Positions 1 through 8,898 of a DNA stretch of 64,000 nucleotides are shown in pieces. The position numbers and the translations under genes were made by a program. The stretch spans positions 62,001 through 126,000 of the forward strand of contig JBBQZO010000002.1 of the NCBI GenBank assembly GCA_038207625.1, given 5' to 3'. The first letter of the stretch is position 1; every line of letters starts with the position of its first letter. The notes beneath the pieces are model-generated. The model worked only from the letters and a program-made list of their open reading frames with translations, had not been told where the DNA came from and did no database searches. Origin of the DNA: JBBQZO01 sp038207625 (GTDB taxonomy: Bacteria; Pseudomonadota; Gammaproteobacteria; Burkholderiales; Burkholderiaceae_D).

Positions 1-2636
1 CAGGTGCCGACCCGCACGATCAGGCCCGTTTCCTCGAGCACGGGGATGAACAGCGCCGGCGAGACCACCCCGCTGCCGGGACGGCGCCAGCGGATCAGCG
101 CCTCGGCGCCGCTGATGCGGCCCGAATCGATGTGCACCTTGGGCTGAAAGAACAGCTCGAATTCATCGTTGTCGATCGCATGACGCAGCGCCGTCTCCAG
201 CTCCAGGCGGGCCAGCGACTGCGCGTTCATCTCGGCGGTGAAGAAGCGGAACGCGTCGCGCCCGGCCTCCTTGGCGCGGTACATGGCGGTGTCGGCGTAC
301 TGGATCAGGGTGTCGGCGTCGAGCGCGTCGTCCGGGTACACGGTGATGCCGATCGAGGCCGTCACCGTCACCTCGTGGCCCTTCAGCTCGAACGGACGGC
401 GCAGCACTTCGCGGATCTTGTCGACCACCATGATGGAATTTTGCGCGCCCTCGGGCAGCATCAGAATCGCCGCAAATTCGTCGCCGCCGAAGCGCCCGAC
501 CGTGTCGCGCACCCGCAGGCAGTCAACCAGCCGGCTGGAAAACTGGCGCAGCAACTCGTCGCCGATCGGGTGTCCCAGCGTGTCGTTGACGGTCTTGAAG
601 CGGTCCACGTCGAGAAACAGCACGGCCACCGACCAGCGGTGCTCGGCGGCCTGCTCGAGCGAACGGCACAGCGCCTCGCAGAACTGGCTGCGGTTGGGCA
701 GCCCGGTCAGCGTGTCGAAATGGGCCAGCTTGAGCAGCCTTTGCTGGGCCTCCTTGCGTTCGGTGATGTCGCGCACCACCGCCAGCAATATCCAGCTCGC
801 GCCCGAGCGCAGTGTGCGCCGCTGCACCTCGACCGACAGCGTCGAGCCATCCTTGCGGTGCAATACCAGCTCGGCCACCGAGCCGCTCTGGTCGCCCGCC
901 AGCAGCTTCTCGTACAGCAGTTGCAGTCCGGCGCGCTCACCGTGATCGTTTTCCTGGCCGCCCACGCGCAGGAACTCGGCGCGCTCGTAACCGAGCATGC
1001 TGCAGGCGGGCGCATTGACGTCGACAAAGCTCATGGCGGCCCGGTCGATCAGGAAGATCGCGTCAGCGGTCGCGTCCATCGCCGTGCGAAAGCGCCGCAG
1101 GTCCTCGTCGAGACGGATGCGGGCGGCCATGTCGACCGTCAGCTGAGCGTGATGACGCTTGATTTCCTCGTACAGCACCAGGTTCTCGTAAGCGACCGCG
1201 ATCTGCGCGGCGACCGTTACCGCGACGCGCTCGTCGACTTCGTTGAAGGCGTCCGCGCCGAGCTTGTCGACCAGGTACAACCAGCCGTGCACGCGCTCGC
1301 GCGCGATCAGCGGCACGCCCAGGAAAGAGTGCACCGGCGGATGGGCGGGCGGCAGCCCGACCGCTTCGGCCGGCCCGCGCAGACCGTTCAGGCGGATCGG
1401 CTGGCGTTGTTCGAGCAAAGTGGCCAGCAGGCCCGCGCGCGGGGTGTCGGCGATCACCCGCGCCGGCTGGCCCAGCCCGCTGGCGGCAAAATGGCTGAGC
1501 GCCTCGGCGCCCTCCTCGAGCACGCCGATACAGGCGTATTTGGAGACGCAGATATTTTGCGCCACGCGGCAGCCGATCTCGATCAGCGCCACCGGGTCGC
1601 GCTCGGCACCGAGCTCGATGCCAAGATCAATCAGCGCGGTCAGGCGCAGGCTCACTGCCTGCAGGCTCGACAGCGAATGCGACAGCCGCTCGGCCATCTG
1701 GCCCAGCTCGTGGCTGGGTGCGTGGCCAACGCTGGCGTCGGCAATACGCGAAATCAGCTGGCTCGACGACTCGAGCTCATCGAGATAGCCGGCCACCTGA
1801 TGGTTGATGTCGAACACGGCCGGCAGCTCGCTGGTCACCGGCGCATAGCTGGTCACCGCGCTCGGACTGGCCATGCCCAGCGCCTCGTGCACGGTGCGCA
1901 GGATCACGTCCGGGTCTGAGGGCTTGGGCAACACCCAGCGCACCCCGCAAGCCTGCGCCATCAGGTTCGCTTCGCGCTCGCGGTAGGTGGCGGTGTAGAA
2001 GATGATCGGAATGGCGGCCGTGTGCGGATCGTCGTGCAGACGGGTGACGAATTCGTAGCCATCCATATTGGGCATCAGGATGTCCGAAATGACCAGATCG
2101 GGCTGCTCGCTTTGCACCATCTTCAGGCCCTCGACGCCGTTGGCGGCCTCGATCAGGCGGTGCCCGCCATAGCCGAGCAGCGTCATCAGGAACTCGCGGT
2201 TGAGCACATGGTCGTCCACGATCAGGATCGTGGCCGGCTCGCCGGCGGGCACCCTCAGCGCCGGCTCCTCGGTCGCCAGAAAGGCCACGATCTGCGGCAC
2301 GAAGGTGTCCGGCTCGATCGGCTTGTCGATATAGCCGTCAAAGCCGGCCGCCAGTAATTTCTCGCGGTCGCCCACCATGGCCAGCGCCGTCACCGCCAGG
2401 ATTGGAATCTTGCACAGCTCCGCATCGCCCTTGATGGCCGCCACCACACCGTAGCCATCCATGCGCGGCAAGTTGACGTCGCACACGATCAGGTCCGGCA
2501 GCGTGGCGCGCGCCATATCCACGCCGTTTTCGCCGTCGTAGGCCAGCAGCGGCGTGTGGCCGAAGGCGCGCAACAAATACACCATCAGCTCCATATTGGT
2601 GGTGTTGTCTTCGATGATCAGGATGCGTGCCGCCAC
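1..2636 (-). CDS. Multidomain response regulator, REC-REC-GAF-PAS-GGDEF-EAL (partial, runs off left edge)
   Basis: This protein probably makes and/or breaks cyclic di-GMP in response to phosphorylation. Reading the minus strand from a GTG at 2636, preceded by GGAG, gives 878 residues before the window ends. In order they are: a receiver domain (IIEDN, likely phospho-acceptor D53, YIDKP lysine), a second receiver (ILIVDD, VISDILMPNMDG), a GAF-like domain, a PAS domain (MDATADAIFLID), a GGDEF domain with an intact RVRD inhibitory site five residues before GGDEF, and the start of an EAL domain (GAEALIRW). The catalytic end of the EAL domain is outside the window. The histidine kinase gene ends 27 bases upstream on the same strand, so the two probably form a phosphorelay operon. 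GGDEF looks active by sequence; EAL activity cannot be judged. Confidence 0.9.
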   Translation of the reverse strand, partial: MAARILIIEDNTTNMELMVYLLRAFGHTPLLAYDGENGVDMARATLPDLIVCDVNLPRMDGYGVVAAIKGDAELCKIPILAVTALAMVGDREKLLAAGFDGYIDKPIEPDTFVPQIVAFLATEEPALRVPAGEPATILIVDDHVLNREFLMTLLGYGGHRLIEAANGVEGLKMVQSEQPDLVISDILMPNMDGYEFVTRLHDDPHTAAIPIIFYTATYREREANLMAQACGVRWVLPKPSDPDVILRTVHEALGMASPSAVTSYAPVTSELPAVFDINHQVAGYLDELESSSQLISRIADASVGHAPSHELGQMAERLSHSLSSLQAVSLRLTALIDLGIELGAERDPVALIEIGCRVAQNICVSKYACIGVLEEGAEALSHFAASGLGQPARVIADTPRAGLLATLLEQRQPIRLNGLRGPAEAVGLPPAHPPVHSFLGVPLIARERVHGWLYLVDKLGADAFNEVDERVAVTVAAQIAVAYENLVLYEEIKRHHAQLTVDMAARIRLDEDLRRFRTAMDATADAIFLIDRAAMSFVDVNAPACSMLGYERAEFLRVGGQENDHGERAGLQLLYEKLLAGDQSGSVAELVLHRKDGSTLSVEVQRRTLRSGASWILLAVVRDITERKEAQQRLLKLAHFDTLTGLPNRSQFCEALCRSLEQAAEHRWSVAVLFLDVDRFKTVNDTLGHPIGDELLRQFSSRLVDCLRVRDTVGRFGGDEFAAILMLPEGAQNSIMVVDKIREVLRRPFELKGHEVTVTASIGITVYPDDALDADTLIQYADTAMYRAKEAGRDAFRFFTAEMNAQSLARLELETALRHAIDNDEFELFFQPKVHIDSGRISGAEALIRWRRPGSGVVSPALFIPVLEETGLIVRVGT

Positions 2637-2663
2637 GATTGCACTCCGGTTAAGGTGAGTCAC

Positions 2664-4172
2664 TCAGGTGCGCCACGGCGCGCCCGGCTGGGGCCTGACC
2701 GGCAGCGATAGCGTAAACACGCTGCCGACCCCGTATTGGCTGTCGAATACGATTTTTCCGTCGAGCAAATGCGCCAGTTTCTGGCTCAGGTGCAGTCCCA
2801 GGCCGGTGCCCTCGAAGCGGCCGGTCGCGCCGGCGTCGATCTGTGTGAAAGCTTGAAACAGTTTCTTCTGCCCGTCGACCGCGATTCCCAGCCCGGTGTC
2901 GCGCACGCTGATCGTCACGCAGGGCTGACCTTCGACGTCGCCTTGCGCCAGCCTGACCTGCACCTCGCCCGCATTGGTGAATTTTATCGCGTTCCCCATC
3001 AGATTCATCAGGATCTGCTGCAGTGCGCGCCGGTCAGTATGGACCGCCAGCGGCTCATCAGGGCAATCGAGAATCAGCTTCAAGCCTTTCTTGCGCACCA
3101 GCGGACGAAAGCCCGCCCCCACTTCCTCGATGATCTGCTGGCACACCAGCGCCTCGAGCGTCACGTCGACCTTGCCCGAGGCGATTTTTGTCAGATCGAG
3201 CAAATCGTTGATCAAAGACAGCAGGTGGCGCGCGCTGCCCTGGATGGTGCGCAACTGCTTGTCCTGGTCCTCGTTCAAGGGGCCAGGCAGCTTCATCAGC
3301 AAGGTACCGGTAAAACCGATGATAGCATTGAGCGGGGTGCGTAATTCATGCGACATCGACGCCAGGAATCGATCTTTCGCAAGGTTTGCGTTGGCCAGCT
3401 CGATATTTTTCTCATGCAACTGCGTTTCGAACAGGCGCCGCTCGGACGTGTCGCGAATGGCGCTCATGATCAAGGTGCCCTCCTCCGTGTCGATCGGGCT
3501 CAGACTGATTTCGACGGGAAACTCCTCGTCGTTCTTGCGCAGACCAAACAGCGTGCGCCCGGCCCCCATCGGCCGCGGGCGCGGCGCCGCCACATAGCCA
3601 TGCCGATGCGCCAGGTGGGCGCTACGAAAACGCTCGGGCATCAGCACTTCGAGCGGTTTGCCGCGCAACTCGCCCGGTCCGTAGCCGAACATGCGCTCGG
3701 CCAGGCTGTTGGCCAGCACGATGCGGCCGCTGGCGTTGGCCATGATGATACTGTCCGGCGTCGATTCGAGTACATTGCGAAACTTGGCATCGATTAACTT
3801 GGCGTCACGCAACACTTTCAGGTGGGTGACGTCCTTTTTACTCCACAGAATGTGCTGGACGGTGCCGTCGGGGCCGTGCACGGCCTTGCAGGAGCCGTCG
3901 ATATAGATCAGCGTGCCGTCGCGCGCGCGGCGCAGCGATTCGTAGCTGGCGAAGCCGTCGTCGTTCATCTGCTCGAGTATGGCGCGCTCGGTGGCGCGCT
4001 GCTCGTCGGGCACCACCAGTTCGGCCAGCAGGCGCCCTTCGGCCTGCGCGGCAGTGTAGCCGAACACCGTTTCGGCCCCGCGCGTCCAGCACACGACAAC
4101 CCCGTCGGGCGTCGTCACGATGACCGCGTCCGGCGTTTCGTTCAAGATCAGCGCGCCAAAATCGATGGTCAT
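2664..4172 (-). CDS. PAS-PAS sensor histidine kinase
   Basis: Predicted 502-residue soluble histidine kinase with no membrane segment, so it likely senses a cytoplasmic signal. Two PAS domains (about residues 5-120 and 125-245, with FGYTAAQAEG and FGYGPGELRG) precede a HisKA helix with SMSHELRTPLNAI (phospho-acceptor about H275). The HATPase domain has an N box (NLMGNAIKF), a G1 box (DTGLGI) and a G2 box (GTGLGL). There is no receiver domain on the protein itself. The downstream REC-REC-GGDEF-EAL gene on the same strand, 27 bases away, is the obvious phosphorylation partner. The ATG at 4172 follows AAAGGCA. The PAS ligand cannot be told from sequence. Confidence 0.92.
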   Translation of the reverse strand: MTIDFGALILNETPDAVIVTTPDGVVVCWTRGAETVFGYTAAQAEGRLLAELVVPDEQRATERAILEQMNDDGFASYESLRRARDGTLIYIDGSCKAVHGPDGTVQHILWSKKDVTHLKVLRDAKLIDAKFRNVLESTPDSIIMANASGRIVLANSLAERMFGYGPGELRGKPLEVLMPERFRSAHLAHRHGYVAAPRPRPMGAGRTLFGLRKNDEEFPVEISLSPIDTEEGTLIMSAIRDTSERRLFETQLHEKNIELANANLAKDRFLASMSHELRTPLNAIIGFTGTLLMKLPGPLNEDQDKQLRTIQGSARHLLSLINDLLDLTKIASGKVDVTLEALVCQQIIEEVGAGFRPLVRKKGLKLILDCPDEPLAVHTDRRALQQILMNLMGNAIKFTNAGEVQVRLAQGDVEGQPCVTISVRDTGLGIAVDGQKKLFQAFTQIDAGATGRFEGTGLGLHLSQKLAHLLDGKIVFDSQYGVGSVFTLSLPVRPQPGAPWRT

Positions 4173-4368
4173 GACTTGCCTTTTGTGCTGGCCCTACCAA
4201 GACACGCTGTCGCGCCGGCGCGTGCACGGGCGCCGGATCAGCGTGGCCAGATTGCCATTGCATTGCGCCGGAACTGTATATCGTTAAGATACATCAACAT
4301 TCGCCCGCAAATCTCTCTGATTATCACCGGACGTCAATGAGCCAAACCGGGCCCGCCGACATCGCGTT

Positions 4369-5337
4369 TCAGCGCCGACTGGCGGCGTGCAGAGCTTGGC
4401 CGGAACGGGCCTGAGGCGGCGCGACGGCCTGGGTGATTTCGGCCAGCAAGGCGGTCAGAATGCGCCGATTGCGCCCCAATGCGACGTGTCCCACGCCGCC
4501 AAAGGCAAGGTTGCGCGCGCCTTCGAGATGGCAGGATGTCTGCGGTGCGACGATATTGTCGTGATGACTGTACAGCGACGTGATCAGGGCACGCTGCTGG
4601 GCCGACTCGCCGCGCGCCAGCGCTGTCAGCCAGGCGCTGGGCTGGCCCCCGTTGCGCTGCATCTGCATGGCGTTCAGGCCGACGCCGAAATTGGCCAGAC
4701 AGGTGCCGTGGTGCGGCGTGCCCAGCGTGATCACGCGCGCCACCAGCGCATTGCCATGCACACGCAGGTAGGCACGCGCGGCCAGGCCGCCCATGCTGTG
4801 GGCGACGATCACGGCCGCATCGGCGCCGCTGTCGCGGCAAAGTGCCTGCAAGGCCGCGTGTAGTTGCGGCACATAGTCGTCGATGCCAGCCATCACAGGC
4901 TCCAGATCGAGCGTGGCATGGCTGATCTGCAACTGGTCGAGCCGGCGCACCAGTGCGTTCCAGTAGCCGCTGTTGCAGCCGTAGCCGTGCAGCAGCAACA
5001 CCGGCCGCGTGGACGTGCCGGCAAACAGCTGCTGGCCGGCGCGCGCATGCACCATGCTCCATGAGGAATGCCACATCGTCGCATGAAACTCCTCGGCCAT
5101 CGTGGCCAGCAGTTGCGGCGCCGACAATGCGAACGCGCGCGGCGTCGGGCTGCGGAAGTGCCAACTGAGCGCAAAATTCTGGCAGGTGATCAAACTGCGC
5201 AACAGCAGCACCGCGCCCGCACCCAGCGCGAGCGCCTGCCACCAGCTCACATGCCACAGCAAGGCACCGCCCGCCGCGATCGCGCAGCCGAGCAGCCCTT
5301 GCAGCAACAGCAGCCACCTGAGCATGCGCGCAACCAT
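4369..5337 (-). CDS. Lipase-like alpha/beta hydrolase, membrane-anchored
   Basis: Predicted serine hydrolase of 322 residues. Two hydrophobic segments at about residues 7-25 and 33-50 suggest membrane anchoring. The fold signature is clear: LLLHGYGCNSGYW (oxyanion loop, HG at 117-118), VAHSMGGLAARAY (nucleophile S181), an acid candidate D260 in YSHHDNIVAP and a histidine candidate H284 in GVGHVALGRN. This resembles triacylglycerol lipases and PGAP1-like esterases. The start lies one base after the stop of the GMC oxidoreductase, so it is the last gene of a coupled three-gene operon. The substrate is unknown; an ester yielding an alcohol for the upstream oxidoreductase would fit but is inference. 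Confidence 0.85.
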   Translation of the reverse strand: MVARMLRWLLLLQGLLGCAIAAGGALLWHVSWWQALALGAGAVLLLRSLITCQNFALSWHFRSPTPRAFALSAPQLLATMAEEFHATMWHSSWSMVHARAGQQLFAGTSTRPVLLLHGYGCNSGYWNALVRRLDQLQISHATLDLEPVMAGIDDYVPQLHAALQALCRDSGADAAVIVAHSMGGLAARAYLRVHGNALVARVITLGTPHHGTCLANFGVGLNAMQMQRNGGQPSAWLTALARGESAQQRALITSLYSHHDNIVAPQTSCHLEGARNLAFGGVGHVALGRNRRILTALLAEITQAVAPPQARSGQALHAASRR

Positions 5338-5338
5338 T

Positions 5339-7018
5339 TCAGGCCTGCACGCGCACAGCCGGCTTGCCGGTCAGCGCAGTGGCCAGGCCGCTGGCCAAGC
5401 GCGCCGTCAGGCCGTAGATCGACAACTGCGGATTGGCCCCGATCGAGGTGGGAAACAAGGAGCCGTCATGCACCGACAGGTTGGCGATGCCGTGATAGCG
5501 TCCGTCGCCGCCCACCACGCCCAAGCGTTCGTCGTCGGACATCGCGCAGCCGCCCATCACGTGGGCCGACACCACACGCGCAATGCGGGCCGAATACGGC
5601 AGCGCCGCGATGGCCGTGCGCGCCTGTGCCCAGCTGGTGTAATGCTCGGCCAGCTCGTGCACCGGCAGCACCGACTTGGCGCCGGCGGCGAACTGGATCT
5701 CGGCCATGGACAGCAGCGAGCGCTTCACGCCGTCCCACATGACGGCGCTCATCTGGTAATCCAGCACGGGCGAGCCGTCGCCTGCCAGCGCCACGCTGCC
5801 GCCCTGCGACTCTGGATGAAAACCGTCGCGCAGCAGCGCCAGCAGGCCGTGGAAATGGGGGAACTGCGCCATCGTCTGCGCGTGCGCCGCGCCGAAGCCG
5901 GCCATCGTCGTCGACAGCAGCAGCGGGTGCAGCGGCGGCGCCTCGAGCTTGTAGCCGATCGGCCCGTCGATCGGCTGGGTGCCCAGGAAGTGGTCGGAAT
6001 AAATCGTCTGCGGCGCGCCGGCATAGCCGTCCACGCGCTGCTCGAACAGGCCGGCCGAGATCAGGGTCGGGTGCAAAAAGGTGCGCTTACCCAGCAGGCC
6101 GTGCGGGTCGGGCGCGTTCGAGCGCATCAGCAGGGCCGGCGAATTGATCGCACCGCCGGCCAGCACGTAGTGCTTGGCGCGCACCACGATCTGCACGCCC
6201 AGCGGCGCCAGGCCGCTCGCGTCGAGCGCATTGCAGACCAGGTGATCGACCTTGTCGCCCTTGAACACGAAGCGCTCGGCGCGCGCGCGCGTGACCAGGC
6301 TGGCGCCGTGGGTCAGCGCCGACGGAATCGTCGTCACCAGCATCGACTGCTTGGCGTTGGTGGGGCAGCCCATGCCGCAGTAACCGAGGTTCCAGCAGCC
6401 CTTGACGTTGCGCCGGATGCCGGCCGTCGGAATGCCCAGCTTGGCCGCGCCGCGCCGCAGCAGGTCGTTGTTCTCATTGGGCGGCACGGTCCACGGGGCG
6501 ATCGACAGGCGCTGCTCCATCATCTCGAACCACGGCGCCATCGACGCGGGCGTGTAATCCTTCAGGCCGAAATGGCTGCCCCAGTGGGCCAGCGTGCCCG
6601 GCGGCGTGCGAAAGCTCGACGTCCAGTTGACGGTGGTGGTGCCGCCCACGGTGCGGCCCTGCAAAATATTGATGCCCTTGTCGCGCGTCTTGCGCGCGCC
6701 CGACTCCTGGTACAGGGTCGGGTAAGCGTCCGCCTCGCGCATCTTGAAGTCTTTCGACGACTTCAGCGCGCCCTCTTCGATGATCACCACGTTCAGGCCG
6801 GCCAGCGTCAGGATTTCGGCCGTGACGCCGCCGCCGGCGCCGCTGCCGATGATGGCCACGTCGACCTCGATGGTGCGGCCAGCCTGCAAGGTCGAGGCGT
6901 CGAGCACCTTCCAGCCGGCCGCCAGGCCTGCCTGGATCGGGTCGGCGATGATGCTGGCGGCGGGGCGCAGCGCTGTGGTGGTATTGGTCATTGCAGTCGC
7001 AGTCAGAATGGGGGACAT
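5339..7018 (-). CDS. GMC-family FAD oxidoreductase
   Basis: Flavin-dependent alcohol (or sterol/sugar) dehydrogenase or oxidase of 559 residues. The dinucleotide-binding motif is GSGAGGG at about residues 58-64, followed by an acidic strand end (VVIIEEG). GYCGMGCPTNAKQ resembles the cysteine-containing motif of long-chain alcohol oxidases in the GMC family, and NPQLSIYGLTARLA matches the C-terminal FAD/substrate domain. It has no export signal of its own. Its ATG overlaps the stop of the upstream Tat-signal gene (TGATG), supporting translational coupling and this start. Export by hitch-hiking on the Tat partner is likely, as in gluconate dehydrogenase-type complexes. No cytochrome subunit gene is nearby, so the electron acceptor is unclear. 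Confidence 0.88.
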   Translation of the reverse strand: MSPILTATAMTNTTTALRPAASIIADPIQAGLAAGWKVLDASTLQAGRTIEVDVAIIGSGAGGGVTAEILTLAGLNVVIIEEGALKSSKDFKMREADAYPTLYQESGARKTRDKGINILQGRTVGGTTTVNWTSSFRTPPGTLAHWGSHFGLKDYTPASMAPWFEMMEQRLSIAPWTVPPNENNDLLRRGAAKLGIPTAGIRRNVKGCWNLGYCGMGCPTNAKQSMLVTTIPSALTHGASLVTRARAERFVFKGDKVDHLVCNALDASGLAPLGVQIVVRAKHYVLAGGAINSPALLMRSNAPDPHGLLGKRTFLHPTLISAGLFEQRVDGYAGAPQTIYSDHFLGTQPIDGPIGYKLEAPPLHPLLLSTTMAGFGAAHAQTMAQFPHFHGLLALLRDGFHPESQGGSVALAGDGSPVLDYQMSAVMWDGVKRSLLSMAEIQFAAGAKSVLPVHELAEHYTSWAQARTAIAALPYSARIARVVSAHVMGGCAMSDDERLGVVGGDGRYHGIANLSVHDGSLFPTSIGANPQLSIYGLTARLASGLATALTGKPAVRVQA

Positions 7019-7542
7019 CAGCTCAGTTCCTTGATCGGGCCAGGGTAGCCGATCGCCGCCCAGCTGGCCGGATCGGCGTACCAGCCGCCCATCACCAGGT
7101 CATGCAGCGCCGCGTAGGCCGCCTGCAGCATCGCCAGCCGGTGCAGGCGCCAGCTCTGCAGAAACGCCTGCACGTCCTCGGGACGCGCGCTGGCCCAGCC
7201 GTCGGGTACGCCGGTCAGCAAACGCCGCGCCGGCCCCAGCGCGAGCAGGCCGAACAGGTCCTGCACTTCCTTCTGGGTCGCCAGCGGCAGGCCGAGAATG
7301 GCCCCGTTGACGTGGCCGACGGTGCGCGCGAGCGCCTCGGCGCGCGGCGCGCCATCGGACGGCATCGCGCCGGCCAGGATCACCGGCACGATCGCCTCGA
7401 GCACCGCTTTCGCTTCGCCGTCGAGCACAAAACGCTGGCCCGGCACGGGCGGATGCACGGCGCGGTAAATCCCCCCGCCGATGGCCAGGATGGCGGCCGC
7501 GCCGAGGCCGACCTTCAGAAAGGTTCTGCGTGATGTCACCAA
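7018..7542 (-). CDS. Tat-exported small subunit, gluconate 2-dehydrogenase subunit 3-like
   Basis: 174-residue protein beginning with a twin-arginine signal (TSRRTFLKVG, then a hydrophobic stretch to about residue 26). The mature part resembles the small gamma subunit of membrane gluconate dehydrogenases, which accompanies a GMC flavoprotein and carries the Tat signal for the pair. It is the first gene of the operon and its stop codon overlaps the start of the GMC gene. The family assignment rests on the signal, size and partner rather than on a strong motif. Confidence 0.78.
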   Translation of the reverse strand: MVTSRRTFLKVGLGAAAILAIGGGIYRAVHPPVPGQRFVLDGEAKAVLEAIVPVILAGAMPSDGAPRAEALARTVGHVNGAILGLPLATQKEVQDLFGLLALGPARRLLTGVPDGWASARPEDVQAFLQSWRLHRLAMLQAAYAALHDLVMGGWYADPASWAAIGYPGPIKELS

Positions 7543-7647
7543 GTCTCCGATTCGGTAGTATTTTTTTCTTAGTGTACGCGAAAGATTGTGCGGTTCCCGG
7601 CCGCATAATAGAGCGCCACGTCTAGTTGTTTCTGGTAAAAAATAGAT

Positions 7648-8373
7648 ATGAAAAAAGAAGACTTAGTCGCCACGCTCGAGCAGCAACTGGCCGCCGTCGC
7701 CGCCGAGCGCCAGGCAGCGCAGCGCGAACCGGCCATGCACGCCGCGCGCACGCGCCTGAAACAGTTTCAGGCGGCGCGTCTGGCGCGCACCCATGCCGAC
7801 CTGCTGGCCGATCCGAACACCCACGGTGCGGCGCTGTTCTTTCTCGACGAACTGTACGGCTCGCACGACCTGAGCCAGCGCGATATCGACCTGAAACGCA
7901 TCATCCCCACCATGCAACGCATCCTCAACGTGGAGGCGCTGCACGCGATCACCGAGGCGATCGTGCTCGACGCGCTATCCGAGCGGCTCGATTCGGACAT
8001 GGCGCGCGCGCTGGGCACCAATTTCGACGAGGCGCGCTATCTGGAAGTGTATCGCACAGCCACGATGCGCGCAGATCGCGAACGTCAGCTTGATCTGGTG
8101 CAGGCGCTGGGCGATGCCCTGTGCAATCTGGTGCGCATCCCGTTTCTGTCGGCCACCTTGATGGTCATGCGCGGCCCGGCCAAACTGGCCGGACTGGGCG
8201 ACTTGCAGCAGTTCCTCGAGCGGGGCTTTTCGACCTTCAAGCAGATGCGCGCGGCGCGCGAGTTCGTCACCACCATCGTCGGGCGCGAGCGCGCCGTGAT
8301 GGACAATATTTTCACGCAGCGGGACGAGCCGCTGCAACCGGAACGGCGCCGCCCGGGGCGCGGGCGCGACTAA
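7648..8373 (+). CDS. Conserved protein of unknown function (FFLDELYG motif)
   Basis: 241-residue cytoplasmic protein without signal or membrane segment. It starts with a helical, charged N-terminus (about 45 residues, coiled-coil-like) and carries the motif FFLDELYGSHDLSQRD at about residues 64-79, then a mostly helical domain. Proteins with a similar FFL(D/E)-x-LYG motif occur as unnamed conserved proteins in proteobacteria; I do not know a function. It stands alone, divergent from the Tat/GMC operon. The C-terminus is arginine-rich (RRRPGRGRD). Confidence 0.75.
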   Translation: MKKEDLVATLEQQLAAVAAERQAAQREPAMHAARTRLKQFQAARLARTHADLLADPNTHGAALFFLDELYGSHDLSQRDIDLKRIIPTMQRILNVEALHAITEAIVLDALSERLDSDMARALGTNFDEARYLEVYRTATMRADRERQLDLVQALGDALCNLVRIPFLSATLMVMRGPAKLAGLGDLQQFLERGFSTFKQMRAAREFVTTIVGRERAVMDNIFTQRDEPLQPERRRPGRGRD

Positions 8374-8402
8374 GCGGGCTGGCGCGGCGCGCAGAATTGA
8401 CG

Positions 8403-8867
8403 CTAGTTCGATTTGTAGACGCCGCAGCCAAGCATGATGTCGTCCACCAGCTCGACATAGGTCGACTTGCTCTCGACGGCCTTGGTCACCGGATTGGGCC
8501 ATTTGTAGTCGACCCAGCCGTGACCGGCGCTTTTGGCCACCTCGATGTAGCCGCGGATGAACATCTTTCCATCGACGTCCTTGAGATCGATGACGTTTTT
8601 GCCCACCACGCGGGGATTTTGGTGCGCCATCGACAGGCCGTCGATGCGCGTGGCGGTGATCGACAGATCGCGGTCCTGAAAACTGCCGTTCGGGCTCATG
8701 AATTCGGCGTAGGCTTTTTCCTTGCCGTTGGCCTTCAGATACAGCACCGCCCGCTTGACCATCGCGACGGCTTCCTCTTTCGTGCCGCGCTCGGCGGCGC
8801 TGGCCACGCTCATCGCGCAAGCCATGGCGACGACGGTGACAGCGATTTTTTTGTACAGGTTCTTCAT
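8403..8867 (-). CDS. Secreted single-Cache domain protein
   Basis: 154-residue exported protein: a signal peptide (about residues 1-23, ending ASA) followed by one small Cache-type ligand-binding domain (KANGKEKAYAEF, FQDRDLSI, GYIEVAKSAGHGWVDYKWPNP). The ATG at 8867 has GGAG a few bases upstream. The Cache fold normally forms the periplasmic sensor of chemoreceptors and kinases; here it is a stand-alone soluble protein, encoded just downstream of a chemoreceptor gene on the same strand (start 31 bases after the receptor's stop). It may bind a small carboxylate or similar ligand and present it to a receptor, which is inference. Confidence 0.82.
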   Translation of the reverse strand: MKNLYKKIAVTVVAMACAMSVASAAERGTKEEAVAMVKRAVLYLKANGKEKAYAEFMSPNGSFQDRDLSITATRIDGLSMAHQNPRVVGKNVIDLKDVDGKMFIRGYIEVAKSAGHGWVDYKWPNPVTKAVESKSTYVELVDDIMLGCGVYKSN

Positions 8868-8898
8868 CGGGTATTTCTCCAGGGTGGGTGACGCTTGT

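Noticed and set aside
132..1919. Long open frame on the plus strand (595 codons) opposite the GGDEF regulator
   Set aside because: It runs antisense to a minus-strand gene with clear REC, GAF, PAS and GGDEF domains; high GC at third positions keeps the opposite strand open.
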